Of a stretch of DNA of 64,000 nt, positions 48,227 through 57,389 are shown piece after piece (position 1 is the stretch's first letter; each line of letters opens with the position of its first letter). A program made the position numbers and the translations under genes. Source of the DNA: Nocardia brasiliensis ATCC 700358 (GTDB taxonomy: Bacteria; Actinomycetota; Actinomycetes; Mycobacteriales; Mycobacteriaceae); assembly GCF_000250675.2 (NCBI RefSeq), contig NC_018681.1, positions 1,240,001-1,304,000 on the forward strand. The letters are read 5' to 3'. The notes under the pieces were generated by a model, which had not been told where the DNA came from, did no database searches, and saw nothing but the letters and a program-made list of their open reading frames with translations.

Positions 48227-51200
48227 TCACGGCCGCGTCCGCAGGCGCAGGCCGCGCGGGGTGGCGGAGAAGCCCGCTTCGGTGAGGAAGCCCGCGAAGG
48301 TGTTGCCGTGCACCGTTTCCCCGTCCACCTTGTCGATGACGAGAGAGTCGACGCGCCGACTGTGCACGAGGCCCGCCATGGCGTGTGCGGCGGACTGGCG
48401 GGCGTCCGGGTCCTCGGTGAAGGTGAGCAGTGTCTTGCCACCGCGTTCGAGATACAGCACCAAATCGCCGTCGACGAGCACCACGATCGCGCCCGCCTTC
48501 CGTCCGGGCCGATGTCCGCCGTCGCCCTCGCCCTTCGGCCATGGCAGCGCCGCGCCATAGGGATTGGCCGGATCGCAGGCGGCCAGCGCGAGGGCCTGCC
48601 CGGCCTGGGGTTTGGTCTCCGACAGCCGGCGTTCGGTGTCGAACGAGCGCAACCGGTCCACCACGTCGGTGCTGGAGAACTGCGCGCCGCCGAGCGAGTC
48701 GACGAAATAGCCACGGCGGCAACGGCCGCGGTCCTCGAACTCGGTGAGCACCCGGTACATCAGCGCGAAACCGCCCGGAATGCCTTCGTTCTGGACCGAA
48801 CCCCTGGTCAGCACGCCGTACCGCTCCAGCAGCAGATCGGCGGTCGCGTGCGCGCGAACGGTGTTGTCCGACACCCGTTCCGGCAGCAGCGACCATCGAC
48901 CGGCCACCATCGGCGGACCGGACCGGGTCGGCATGCTCGGTCGCGGCAGATAGGCCCGCCCGCGCGGGGCGCGGCGCGGGGTCCGGTGCGCGGTCGTGGT
49001 GCGCGTGGTGCCGGACAACAGCGCGCGCACGGGTGCGAAGGTATCGCCGGAAACCATTCCCGCCCAGACCAATTCCCACAGCGCCGCGGCCACCTGGGTG
49101 TCGTCCAGCAAACCGGTGGCGTCGGACAGTTGGCGGAAGAAGTAGGCGCCGCCGCCGTGCTGGATCGGCGCGAGCCGGGGAGCCGGGGCACCGGCTCCGG
49201 GCGGTGCGGCGACGGCCGCGTCGAGATCCAGTTCGACCGGTTGCTGCTGGGGTAGCGCGGTATTCGCCGGTCGCGGCACGAGCGTCGCACCGAGCGCAGT
49301 GAGCAGGCTGAGCTGCACCTCGGAGAGCTCGATGTCGTCGGGCGGCGGCAGCGTGAACGCGGCCTGGTCGGTCAGGTGCAGGGCGATCCAGCCGTCCTTC
49401 GCCGTGATCGAGCCGTGGCCGGACCAGCTGACCTCGCCGGTGGCCATCAGCTCGTCCAGCATGGCGGGGGAGTAGTCGCGCACCCGCGCGGGCAGGACGA
49501 GTGATTCCCAGGCCGAGGCCGGAATCGGTACGCCCGCCAGCTGTTCCACCACCGCGACCACGCCGTCGACGCCCCGGAGTTCGCCACTGCCGATGTGCTG
49601 CCAGGCCGGCAGGAAGCGGCCGAGCGTGGCCGTCGACACCGGTTCGACCTCGTGCCGGGCGGCCGCGAGCGAGCGGCGGCGCAGCCGGCGCAGCACCTGC
49701 GCGTCGCACCATTCGGATCCCGCCGTGCCGGGCGTGAATTCGCCCTCCACGAGGCGCTTTTCGGTGACCAGGCGATGCAGCGCGGTGGCGGCGACCGCGG
49801 TGCCGAGCCCGAACCGCGCCGCCACCGCCTCCGTGCCGAACGGGCCGTGCGTGCGGGCGTAGCGCCCGACCAGATCGCCGAGCGGGTCGGCGACCGGTTC
49901 GATGAAGGCCGCGGGCGTCCCGATCGGTAGCGGCACGCCCAGTGCGTCCCGCAGCCGGGACGCGTCCTCCACGGCCACCCACCAGCTGCGGCCCGCGAAG
50001 CTCACCTCCATGGCGCGTCGCGCCGCCAGCAGGTCGGCGAACCAGCTCGCCGGATCGTCCACGCAGCGTTCGGCGGCCTCCGCGGCGGTGAGCGGACCGA
50101 GCAGGCGCAGCAGATCGGCCAGTCCCTCGGCGTCGCGGGCGTGGCGCTCCGGGGTAAGGCGCTGGAGCTCGCGTTCGGTCAGGTCGAGTACCGCGGCGTC
50201 GAGCAGTTCGCGCAGTTCCACCCGGCCGAGCAGTTCGGCGAGCAAGCCTGAATCGAGCGAGAGGGCGGCGGCACGGCGTTCGGCCAGCGGGCTGTCGCCG
50301 TCGTACATGAACTGGCCGATGTAGTCGAACAGCAGCGCGTTGGCGAAGGGCGACGGAGTCGCCGTCTCCACCTCGACGAGTCGCAACTGCCTGCGCGCCA
50401 CCCGGCTGAGCACATCGCGCAGCGACGGCAGATCGTAGACGTCGCGCAGACATTCGCGCACCGTCTCCAGCAGGATCGGGAAGTCGGGGAATTTGCGGGC
50501 GACGTCGAGCAGCTGTGCCGAGCGTTGCCGCTGCTGCCACAGCGGGGCGCGCTTGCCCGGATCGCGCCGCGGCAGGAGCAGCGCGCGGGCAGCGCACTCG
50601 CGGAAACGCGAGGCGAAAAGCGCTGAGCCGCCGACCTGTTCGGTGACGACGTCGTCGATCTCGTCGGGCTCGAAGACGAACAGCTCAGCACCGGGCGGAT
50701 CGTCGGTGGTGTCCGGCAGGCGCACCACGATGCCGTCGTCGGAGGCGTTCGGCGCCGCGTCCACACCGAACCGTTCGCGCAGCCGGGCACCGATCGCCAA
50801 CGCCCACGGTGCGTGCACCGGCAGGCCGTACGGCGAATGCAGCACCAGCCGCCAATCGCCGAGCTCATCGCGGAAACGCTCCACCACCAGGGTCTTGTCG
50901 CTCGGCAGGTGGCCCGTCGCGGTGCGCTGCTCGTCCAGCAGGGCACCGAGATTGCTGGTCGCGAAGGTGTCCAGACCCGCTGCGGCCGTGAGCTTTTCCA
51001 GGTTCTCCGGATGCTGGCCGACCTTGCGCACGAATTCGCCGAGCGCGCCGCCGAGTTCGGCGGGGCGGCCCAATCCGTCGCCGTGCCAGAACGGTAGCCG
51101 GCCCGGCTGCCCGAACGCGGGCGTCACCAGCACCCGGTCGAAGGTGATCTCCTCGATCCGCCAGCTGGTCGCGCCGAGCGCGAAGACGTCGCCGACCCGC

Positions 51201-52879
51201 GACTCGTACACCATCTCCTCGTCGAGTTCGCCGACCCGCGAGGCCTTTTCCCCGACCATGTACACCGCGAACAGGCCGCGGTCGGGGATCGCGCCGCCCG
51301 AGGTCACCGCGAGCCGTTGCGCGCCGGGCCGTCCGGTGAGGGTGCCCGCGTCGCGGTCCCACACCAGTCGCGGGCGCAGTTCGGCGAACTCGTCGGACGG
51401 GTAGCGCCCGGACAACAGGTCGAGCACCGACTCGTAGGCCGAGCGGGGCAGCGTCGCGTAACTGCCGGTGCCGCGGACGATCTCGAACCAGGCGTCGACG
51501 TCGATGGGTTCCAGCGCGCACGCGGCCACCGTCTGCTGGGCCAGGATGTCTAGCGGGTGCGCCGGGATCTGGATGGCCTCGATCTGGCCCGTGGTCATCC
51601 GCTGGGCCGCGACCGCGCAATGAATCACGTCGGTGCGGTGCTTGGGGAACAACACGCCGCGCGAGATCTCGCCGACCTGATGCCCGGCCCGCCCGACCCG
51701 CTGCAGGCCGCTCGCGACCGACGGCGGGGCCTCCACCTGGACCACCAGATCGACCGCGCCCATATCGATGCCGAGTTCGAGGCTGCTGGTCGCGACCACG
51801 CAGCGCAGCCGCCCGCTCTTCAGGTCGTCTTCGATGAGCGCGCGCTGCTCCTTGCTCACCGATCCGTGATGCGCCCGCGCGAGCAGCTGGCTCGCGCCGT
51901 GCACCACCTCGGTGCTGGCGCCGATCAGGGCGGGCGGCTTGTGCTCGAGTTCCACCGGGGTGCCGAGCCGCTCCGCGTAGGTCTCGTTGAGGCGTGCGGT
52001 GAGCCGCTCGGCGAGCCGGCGCGAGTTCGCGAAGACGATCGACGACCGGTGCTCCAGCACGAGATCCACGATGGCCTCGTCCACGTGCGGCCAGATCGAG
52101 CCCGGCTGATCGGAGTCTCCCGGCTCGGTCATGTCCGCGACCGGCACCCGCACGGACAGGTCGAAGGTCTTCGGCGCGGGCGGCGCGACGATGGTGATCG
52201 GCGCGTTGCCGACCAGGAAGCGCCCGACCTCCGCCGGGGGCCGCACGGTCGCCGAGAGGCCGATGCGCTGGGCCGGACCGCTCGGCGCCCGGCTGTCCTC
52301 GTCGCGCGGCTCCGAGGTGAGCAGGTCGAGCCGGGCCAGCGAAAGGGCCAGGTGCGCGCCGCGTTTGGACCCGGCGATCGCGTGCACCTCGTCCACGATC
52401 ACGGTGCGCACGTCGCGCAGCGTCTCCTTGGCCGCGGAGGTGAGCATCAGGAACAGCGACTCGGGTGTGGTGATCAGGATGTCCGGCGGGGTGCGCTGCA
52501 TCGTCCGCCGGTCGGCGGCGCTGGTATCGCCGGAGCGCACGCCGACCCTGATCTCCGGGGGATCCAGGCCGAGTCGCTTGGCGGTCTGCGTGACGCCGAC
52601 CAACGGGGCCCGCAGGTTGCGCTCCACGTCCACCGCGAGCGCCTTGAGCGGGGACACGTACAGCACCGAGGTACCGGTGCGCGGCGCGGACTGTTCCCGC
52701 GTCGCCAGCTGGTCGATGGCCCATAGGAACGCTGACAGCGTCTTACCCGAGCCGGTCGGCGCGATCACCAGCGTGTGCTCACCCGCCGAGATCGCCTCCC
52801 ACGCCCCCAGCTGCGCGGACGTCGGCGCCGGGAACGCGCCGTCGAACCACTCCTGGGTAGCCGGGGAGAACTGAGCCAT
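48227..52879 (-). CDS. lhr: Lhr family ATP-dependent DNA helicase
   Basis: 1550 residues, full length for bacterial Lhr. The start MAQFSPATQEWFDGAFPAPT is the family N-terminus; longer frames lack similarity. Superfamily 2 motifs: Walker A APTGSGKT (40-47), DEVHAIAGSKRGAHLALSLA (motif II), and the C-terminal RecA lobe motifs SSLELGIDMGAVDLVVQVEA and QRVGRAGHQ. Winged-helix and Lhr-core domains follow, then a long Lhr-CTD (from ~900) ending GFSATPRGLRLRTRP. It translocates 3'-5' on single-stranded DNA and unwinds RNA:DNA hybrids; in mycobacteria it is induced by DNA damage. Paired with nei2. Confidence 0.95.
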   Translation of the reverse strand: MAQFSPATQEWFDGAFPAPTSAQLGAWEAISAGEHTLVIAPTGSGKTLSAFLWAIDQLATREQSAPRTGTSVLYVSPLKALAVDVERNLRAPLVGVTQTAKRLGLDPPEIRVGVRSGDTSAADRRTMQRTPPDILITTPESLFLMLTSAAKETLRDVRTVIVDEVHAIAGSKRGAHLALSLARLDLLTSEPRDEDSRAPSGPAQRIGLSATVRPPAEVGRFLVGNAPITIVAPPAPKTFDLSVRVPVADMTEPGDSDQPGSIWPHVDEAIVDLVLEHRSSIVFANSRRLAERLTARLNETYAERLGTPVELEHKPPALIGASTEVVHGASQLLARAHHGSVSKEQRALIEDDLKSGRLRCVVATSSLELGIDMGAVDLVVQVEAPPSVASGLQRVGRAGHQVGEISRGVLFPKHRTDVIHCAVAAQRMTTGQIEAIQIPAHPLDILAQQTVAACALEPIDVDAWFEIVRGTGSYATLPRSAYESVLDLLSGRYPSDEFAELRPRLVWDRDAGTLTGRPGAQRLAVTSGGAIPDRGLFAVYMVGEKASRVGELDEEMVYESRVGDVFALGATSWRIEEITFDRVLVTPAFGQPGRLPFWHGDGLGRPAELGGALGEFVRKVGQHPENLEKLTAAAGLDTFATSNLGALLDEQRTATGHLPSDKTLVVERFRDELGDWRLVLHSPYGLPVHAPWALAIGARLRERFGVDAAPNASDDGIVVRLPDTTDDPPGAELFVFEPDEIDDVVTEQVGGSALFASRFRECAARALLLPRRDPGKRAPLWQQRQRSAQLLDVARKFPDFPILLETVRECLRDVYDLPSLRDVLSRVARRQLRLVEVETATPSPFANALLFDYIGQFMYDGDSPLAERRAAALSLDSGLLAELLGRVELRELLDAAVLDLTERELQRLTPERHARDAEGLADLLRLLGPLTAAEAAERCVDDPASWFADLLAARRAMEVSFAGRSWWVAVEDASRLRDALGVPLPIGTPAAFIEPVADPLGDLVGRYARTHGPFGTEAVAARFGLGTAVAATALHRLVTEKRLVEGEFTPGTAGSEWCDAQVLRRLRRRSLAAARHEVEPVSTATLGRFLPAWQHIGSGELRGVDGVVAVVEQLAGVPIPASAWESLVLPARVRDYSPAMLDELMATGEVSWSGHGSITAKDGWIALHLTDQAAFTLPPPDDIELSEVQLSLLTALGATLVPRPANTALPQQQPVELDLDAAVAAPPGAGAPAPRLAPIQHGGGAYFFRQLSDATGLLDDTQVAAALWELVWAGMVSGDTFAPVRALLSGTTRTTTAHRTPRRAPRGRAYLPRPSMPTRSGPPMVAGRWSLLPERVSDNTVRAHATADLLLERYGVLTRGSVQNEGIPGGFALMYRVLTEFEDRGRCRRGYFVDSLGGAQFSSTDVVDRLRSFDTERRLSETKPQAGQALALAACDPANPYGAALPWPKGEGDGGHRPGRKAGAIVVLVDGDLVLYLERGGKTLLTFTEDPDARQSAAHAMAGLVHSRRVDSLVIDKVDGETVHGNTFAGFLTEAGFSATPRGLRLRTRP

Positions 52880-52995
52880 GTCCTCAGTCTGCACCCGACC
52901 ACCGACAACAACCGTGGCATCGCCGAGCCCACCGATATGAACCGAATTCCGGAGAGGTGGAACGGCCACATGCGCATAGCCGTACGCTTCTGTCC

Positions 52996-53541
52996 GTGCA
53001 CAAGGTGCTGAGACTCGACCTGGTCAGCCATGGAATGACCGAGGCGATGCGGAAGGCACGTTTTCCAGTCGACGAATCGCTGACCGAAGCAGGCCGCCGC
53101 GCCATCTCCGGCAGCACCGCGCTGGCCGCTCCCCGGGTGCTCACCGGTCCGGAACGCCGGACGGTCGAAACGGCAGCGCTGCTGGGCCTGCCGGGCGAAG
53201 AGGACACCCGGCTACGTGATCTGGACGCGGGGGCCTGGCGCGGTGGCGCACTGATGTCGGTGCCGCAGGATGAGCTGTACGCGTGGCTCACCGACCCGAA
53301 GTTCCGCGGCCACGGCGGTGAGTCCGTGGTGGACGTGATCGAGCGGACCAGGTACTGGATGGCCGAGATCGCTTCCGAGGGGAAATCCACCATTGCCGTC
53401 ACCCACCCCGCGGTGATCCGCGCGGCGCTGCTGGTGACGCTGGACGCGCCGCCGAAGTCGTTCTGGCGGATCGATATTCCGCCGGGCAGTGTCACCCGGC
53501 TGCACTACCGCGGGGAATGGACGCTGCACTTCACCGCATGA
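52996..53541 (+). CDS. Histidine phosphatase superfamily protein with altered RHG motif
   Basis: 181 residues from GTG 52996 (VHKVLRLDLVSHGMTEAMRK). The family's RHG triad appears as S11-H12-G13, so the phosphate-binding Arg is replaced by Ser while the catalytic His remains. Other elements are standard: TGPERRTVETAALLG, a GGES segment (FRGHGGESVVDVIERT) and the second His in IAVTHPAVIRAALL. The protein may be a phosphatase with altered phosphate binding, or a non-catalytic member. It is divergent from lhr with ~115 bases between starts. Confidence 0.85.
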   Translation: MHKVLRLDLVSHGMTEAMRKARFPVDESLTEAGRRAISGSTALAAPRVLTGPERRTVETAALLGLPGEEDTRLRDLDAGAWRGGALMSVPQDELYAWLTDPKFRGHGGESVVDVIERTRYWMAEIASEGKSTIAVTHPAVIRAALLVTLDAPPKSFWRIDIPPGSVTRLHYRGEWTLHFTA

Positions 53542-53547
53542 CGGCCG

Positions 53548-54171
53548 TCAAGTGGCGGCACTCTTCGTGGCGAGCGGCCCCGTCCCGAGGGTGAGCAGCA
53601 TGCGCAGCGCGTCGGTGATCAACCTGGCCGGGATGGACGGGTCGATGGCGCGTTGCATGCCCAGGCCGATGCCCATGCTGAGGATTCCCGTCGCGGCGTC
53701 CTCGACCGGCACCGGCAGCTCTATCCCGATCGTGTCGGCCAGCGTCTGGACCTGCGCGGCAACGGCGCCGCGCAGCACGCTGAGGCTGGACACGAGCGCC
53801 GCCTGCAGTGCCGGGTCGTCCCGGGCGACGGTGGCGAATTCGAATTCGAGCATGGTCCATCCGACGTCGCCGACGGTGTGCTCGGCCCACTCCTGGAATC
53901 GCTCGAGCCGCTCCTCGAAGTCGTCGCTCACCGCGAGCAGGTCGGTCACCTCTTGGAACTTGGTCGCGTGGATCAGCTCGAGCACCTCGAGGCCGAGTTC
54001 CTTCTTGGTGCGGAAGTTCGAGTAGACGGCGCCCTTGGAGTACCCGGCCTCCTCGGCGACCCGTTCCAGGCTGGTGCTGGCGTAGCCGTCGGCCAGGAAG
54101 AGGTCGCGGGCCGTGGCGATCAAGTCCGCGCGGGTGCGGGCCTGGCTCTCGGATCGGGTCAGTCGTGCCAT
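53548..54171 (-). CDS. TetR-family regulator
   Basis: 207 residues with a clear HTH: RTRADLIATARDLFLADGYA, STSLERVAEEAGYSKGAVYS, NFRTKKELGLEVLELI. The ligand domain begins FQEVTDLLAVSDDFEERLER. The type (YSKGAVYSNFRTKKEL) belongs to the large AcrR-like group controlling lipid metabolism or efflux in mycolata. It is divergent from the patatin-SDR operon by ~68 bases, with a small palindrome (54202-54214) between, which makes that operon its likely target. Confidence 0.88.
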   Translation of the reverse strand: MARLTRSESQARTRADLIATARDLFLADGYASTSLERVAEEAGYSKGAVYSNFRTKKELGLEVLELIHATKFQEVTDLLAVSDDFEERLERFQEWAEHTVGDVGWTMLEFEFATVARDDPALQAALVSSLSVLRGAVAAQVQTLADTIGIELPVPVEDAATGILSMGIGLGMQRAIDPSIPARLITDALRMLLTLGTGPLATKSAAT

Positions 54172-54201
54172 GCCGTGATTCTACGTACCGGAAGATTTCG
54201 G

Positions 54202-54214
54202 ATACCGCGGGTAT
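54202..54214. promoter_or_regulatory. Small inverted repeat between TetR and the patatin operon
   Basis: ATACC-GCG-GGTAT, perfect 13-base palindrome in the 68-base divergent gap; possible operator core. Confidence 0.45.
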
Positions 54215-54239
54215 TTGAATTCTGCTAGTGTTTGAGACC

Positions 54240-55187
54240 ATGGGTAACAAGAACGGGTCGCAGCGACGCGGCCTGGCCATCGGCTGTGGTGGCACGCTGG
54301 GCGCCGCCTGGATCGTCGCGGCGCTCGTCGCGGTGCGCGAAGTGCTCGACTGGGATCCGCGCGAGGCCGACGTGCTGATCGGCACCTCGGCGGGCGCGGA
54401 GCTGGTCACGATGCTCGGCAGCGGTGTCGCGGTGCCGGAGCTGGTCGCGATGCAGGACGGCACCTCGGCGAACCCGATCCTCACCGCGCACCTGCGGTCC
54501 GGTCCGGGACGGTTCCCGCCCGTGCCGCGGCCGCGCCTCGGCTCGCTCCGATTGCCGTTGCGGCGCACCGAGTCCGGGCAGCGGCTGCTCACCGCAGGCA
54601 GTGGGTTGCTGCCGGTCGGCGGCGGCGACGCGAGCTGGTTGCAGCAGCTGGCCGAGCGGTTGAATCCCGGCCGGGCCTGGGTACCGCACCCGGCGACCTG
54701 GTTGGTGAGTATGGATTACGCGACGGGACAGCGGGTTCCGTTCGGCGCACCCGACGCACCGACGGCCCCGCTGGGGGCCGCGTTGCGCGCTTCGTGGGCG
54801 GTGCCCGGGTGGTTCCCGCCGGTCGCGATCGACGGCCGCCGGTTCATCGACGGCGGCGCGGGTTCGACCGCCTCGGTGGATCTGCTCGGGCCGGCGAAGC
54901 TGGACGAACTCGTCGTGCTCGCGCCGATGGCCTCGACCGGGAAGATCCCCGCGAGCGGGCCGGGTCACTTCCTCGAACGGCAGCTGCGCAATCGCATGAG
55001 TGCCGTGCTCGATGCGGAGATCGCCCAGCTGCGCGCCACCGGTACCAAGGTGCTGCGCATCGACGCCACCGCCGAGGATCTCGCGGTCATGGGCCCCAAT
55101 TTCATGGACGGCCGCCGCCGTCTCGACACCTTCCAGCACAGCCTGACCAGCACGCGCCGTGCGGTCGAACAAGGAGCCTTCGCATGA
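54240..55187 (+). CDS. Patatin-like phospholipase
   Basis: 315 residues. The glycine-rich oxyanion loop is AIGCGGTLGAAWIVAALVAV, the nucleophile Ser is in LIGTSAGAELVTML, and the catalytic Asp in FIDGGAGSTASVDLL, which together form the Ser-Asp dyad of patatins. It would release fatty acids from phospholipids or other acyl lipids. ATG 54240 is preferred; GTG 54228 (MFETMG) is possible and neither has a strong ribosome-binding site, so the transcript may be nearly leaderless. The stop overlaps the ATG of the SDR gene (ATGA), so the pair is coupled. Confidence 0.87.
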   Translation: MGNKNGSQRRGLAIGCGGTLGAAWIVAALVAVREVLDWDPREADVLIGTSAGAELVTMLGSGVAVPELVAMQDGTSANPILTAHLRSGPGRFPPVPRPRLGSLRLPLRRTESGQRLLTAGSGLLPVGGGDASWLQQLAERLNPGRAWVPHPATWLVSMDYATGQRVPFGAPDAPTAPLGAALRASWAVPGWFPPVAIDGRRFIDGGAGSTASVDLLGPAKLDELVVLAPMASTGKIPASGPGHFLERQLRNRMSAVLDAEIAQLRATGTKVLRIDATAEDLAVMGPNFMDGRRRLDTFQHSLTSTRRAVEQGAFA

Positions 55188-56020
55188 GAATTCTCGGTCA
55201 CGGTTACCCCGGCATCGATCTGAAAGGCGCGCGGGTGCTGATCACCGGCGCCGGCCGGGGCATCGGGCAGTCCACCGCGGAACTGTTCGCGGCCGAGGGC
55301 GCCGAGGTGGTGATCGCCGATGTCGATACCGCCGCCGCCGAAACCGCCGCTGCCGCAATGGGTGCCGCTGCCGTCGAGCTCGACGTGCGTTCCCGGGGCC
55401 AGTGGGACAAGGTGATCGCCGATCTGGGCCACGTCGACATCCTCGTCAACAACGCGGGTGTGATGCCCGCGGGCGCGTTCCTGGACGAGCCGGATGTGGT
55501 GGGGCAGGCCACGATGGATATCAACGTGTGGGGTCTGATCCACGGCATGCGCGCGGTCACGCCCGGCATGATCGAGCGCGGCCGCGGCCATATCGTCAAC
55601 GTGGCCTCGCTGGCGGGCAAGATCCCGGTGGCCGGCCTCGCCGTCTACAACGCGAGCAAGTTCGCCGCTGTAGGCCTTTCCGCCGCAACGCGTTTGGAGT
55701 TCGCACCGCAGGGCGTCAGCGTCAGCTGCGTGCTGCCCTCCGCGGTGCGTACCCGGCTGTCCTCCGGCCTGACCCTCGGCCACGGCATGCCCACCGTCGA
55801 TCCCGAGGATGTCGCCGCCGCCATCGTGCGCACCGTCGACACCCGCAAGGCCGAGATCGCCGTCCCCAACTACCTCGGCCCCATCGACGTCGCCCTCGCC
55901 GCCGCCCCCGAACGCGCCGTCCGCCTGGTCCGCCGCCTCTTCGACGGCGACCGCGCCCTGCACCCCGCCGACGAGAAGACCCGCGCCGAATACGAAGCGC
56001 AGGTCCGCGACATCAGCTGA
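55184..56020 (+). CDS. Short-chain dehydrogenase/reductase
   Basis: 278 residues. NAD(P)-binding GARVLITGAGRGIGQSTAEL, the NNAG motif in DILVNNAGVMPAGAFLDEPD, catalytic Ser in HIVNVASLAGKIPVAGLAVY with the Tyr-x-x-x-Lys YNASKFAAVGLS. The C-terminal part (PNYLGPIDVALAAAPERAVR) is hydrophobic to amphipathic, as in membrane-associated lipid SDRs of mycolata. Substrate unknown; coupling to a patatin suggests lipid metabolism. GGAG precedes its ATG. Confidence 0.9.
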   Translation: MRILGHGYPGIDLKGARVLITGAGRGIGQSTAELFAAEGAEVVIADVDTAAAETAAAAMGAAAVELDVRSRGQWDKVIADLGHVDILVNNAGVMPAGAFLDEPDVVGQATMDINVWGLIHGMRAVTPGMIERGRGHIVNVASLAGKIPVAGLAVYNASKFAAVGLSAATRLEFAPQGVSVSCVLPSAVRTRLSSGLTLGHGMPTVDPEDVAAAIVRTVDTRKAEIAVPNYLGPIDVALAAAPERAVRLVRRLFDGDRALHPADEKTRAEYEAQVRDIS

Positions 56021-56130
56021 CCCGCCCGATCGGCTCGCAAGCAGTCCAGGTCTCCTCGACCGGGTGGCTTCGAGGATGACTTTCGCGGGCGCGGCGGCAT
56101 CGCCCGACTCGTCGACACCGGCGAACGCAA

Positions 56131-56159
56131 GTGGCCCCGGAGTTGAACTCCGGGGCCAC
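56131..56159. terminator. Hairpin terminator between the SDR and secreted lipase genes
   Basis: Almost perfect 14-base arms GTGGCCCCGGAGTT and inverse (56131-56144, 56146-56159), followed by TTTTC. Serves the converging SDR operon and lipase. Confidence 0.85.
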
Positions 56160-56171
56160 TTTTCAGGGAGA

Positions 56172-57389
56172 TCAGCAGGTGGTGGGGGCGGGGTCGCCGC
56201 GGAAGCGGGCTTCCACGTAGTTCCAGGCCTCGACGAAGCCCGCGGCGGCGGTGGTCAGGTGTTCGGCGATCTCGTACGGGCGGAATTCGACTCGGGCGCC
56301 TGCCTTGCAGTAGCGGTCGACGACCTCCTCGACTGGTGGGAAGAAGGTCATTTCATCGAAGCGACCCTGCCAGATGAAGGTGGGGATGCTGGGGACGCCG
56401 TCGTAGTAGCGCAGGCTGTTCTCCCGCAGCACCTGATGCGCGACCGGGCTGTCCATCAGGCTCTTCGACGCGGCCATCTGCTCGGCGTTGCGGAAAGCGC
56501 CGTGGAACAGCAGGAACCGGCGGCAGGCGTCGTGGGTGAATTCCCGGAACCACAAACCGTTTTCGTTGAGCTGATCCGACACCGGCAGCCGCTCCGGGTA
56601 TTCGCGTTCCAGTCCCATCGCGGCGGCGAAGGCCAGGCCGAAGCCGGGATGCGGCGCGAAGCCCAGCGCCATCGCCATCTCCTCGAGATCGGCGGGGATA
56701 CCGCCCGCGACCGCCGCGGTGAGCTTCAGGTCGGGGGCGTACGTGGGTTGCAACGCGGCCGCCCATGCGGTGGCCATGCCGCCGCCGGAGTAACCCGCAA
56801 TGGCGACAGGCGAATTGCCGAGCCCGAGTTCGGTCACCTTCTGCACGGCCTTGACGCTGTCCAGCGTCATCATGCCGCTGAGCCGGGCGGCGCCGTAAGC
56901 CGAGGTGGGGCCGAGGTAGTCGGGCAGCGAGACCGCCCAGCCGCGCCCGATCGGCAGCATCGCGCCGACCGCGTCCTGGAGTTCGCCGTTGAACAGCGAG
57001 CGAGACGGGTTGCACTGGGTGCCAAGGGAGTTGATGAGCGCCTGGTAGGAGACCAGCGGCGGGTTCTTGACGCCGAGCGGCAGCAGCACCGTGGTCACGC
57101 CCATGACCGGCTTGCTCTGGGAATTGGTGGACCGGAAGGCGACCTGCCAGCCCTCGGTCCCGACGTACGGGCCGGTGTCGATCTTGCGGGAACGCACGAC
57201 ATCACCGGGTTTCAGGTCCGCCAAATTCGCTGGCGCACTGTAGAACACATCCGGGTCAGGGGTGGGGTACAGCGGCTGAGCGGTCGTCGCGGGCAGGCCG
57301 ACCAGGCCTATCGAGACGATGCTCAACATCAGGATCGCGATCCTGAACGGAACTCTTCGCACGGCTTTCCTTCGAATCTCGGCCGTCAT
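56172..57389 (-). CDS. Secreted lipase (LIP family)
   Basis: 405 residues from MTAEIRRKAVRRVPFRIAIL. The N-terminus is a signal peptide (IAILMLSIVSIGLVGLPATT|AQP). It has the actinobacterial/yeast secretory-lipase layout: SYQALINSLGTQCNPS, GWAVSLPDYLGPTSAYGAAR, the nucleophile GYSGGGMATAWAAALQP, and later TFIWQGRFDEMTFF and IAEHLTTAAAGFVEAW for Asp and His. A C-terminal Cys (TTC) and inner Cys pairs suggest disulfides. It would hydrolyse acylglycerols outside the cell. An upstream in-frame start at 57437 is less likely. Confidence 0.88.
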   Translation of the reverse strand: MTAEIRRKAVRRVPFRIAILMLSIVSIGLVGLPATTAQPLYPTPDPDVFYSAPANLADLKPGDVVRSRKIDTGPYVGTEGWQVAFRSTNSQSKPVMGVTTVLLPLGVKNPPLVSYQALINSLGTQCNPSRSLFNGELQDAVGAMLPIGRGWAVSLPDYLGPTSAYGAARLSGMMTLDSVKAVQKVTELGLGNSPVAIAGYSGGGMATAWAAALQPTYAPDLKLTAAVAGGIPADLEEMAMALGFAPHPGFGLAFAAAMGLEREYPERLPVSDQLNENGLWFREFTHDACRRFLLFHGAFRNAEQMAASKSLMDSPVAHQVLRENSLRYYDGVPSIPTFIWQGRFDEMTFFPPVEEVVDRYCKAGARVEFRPYEIAEHLTTAAAGFVEAWNYVEARFRGDPAPTTC

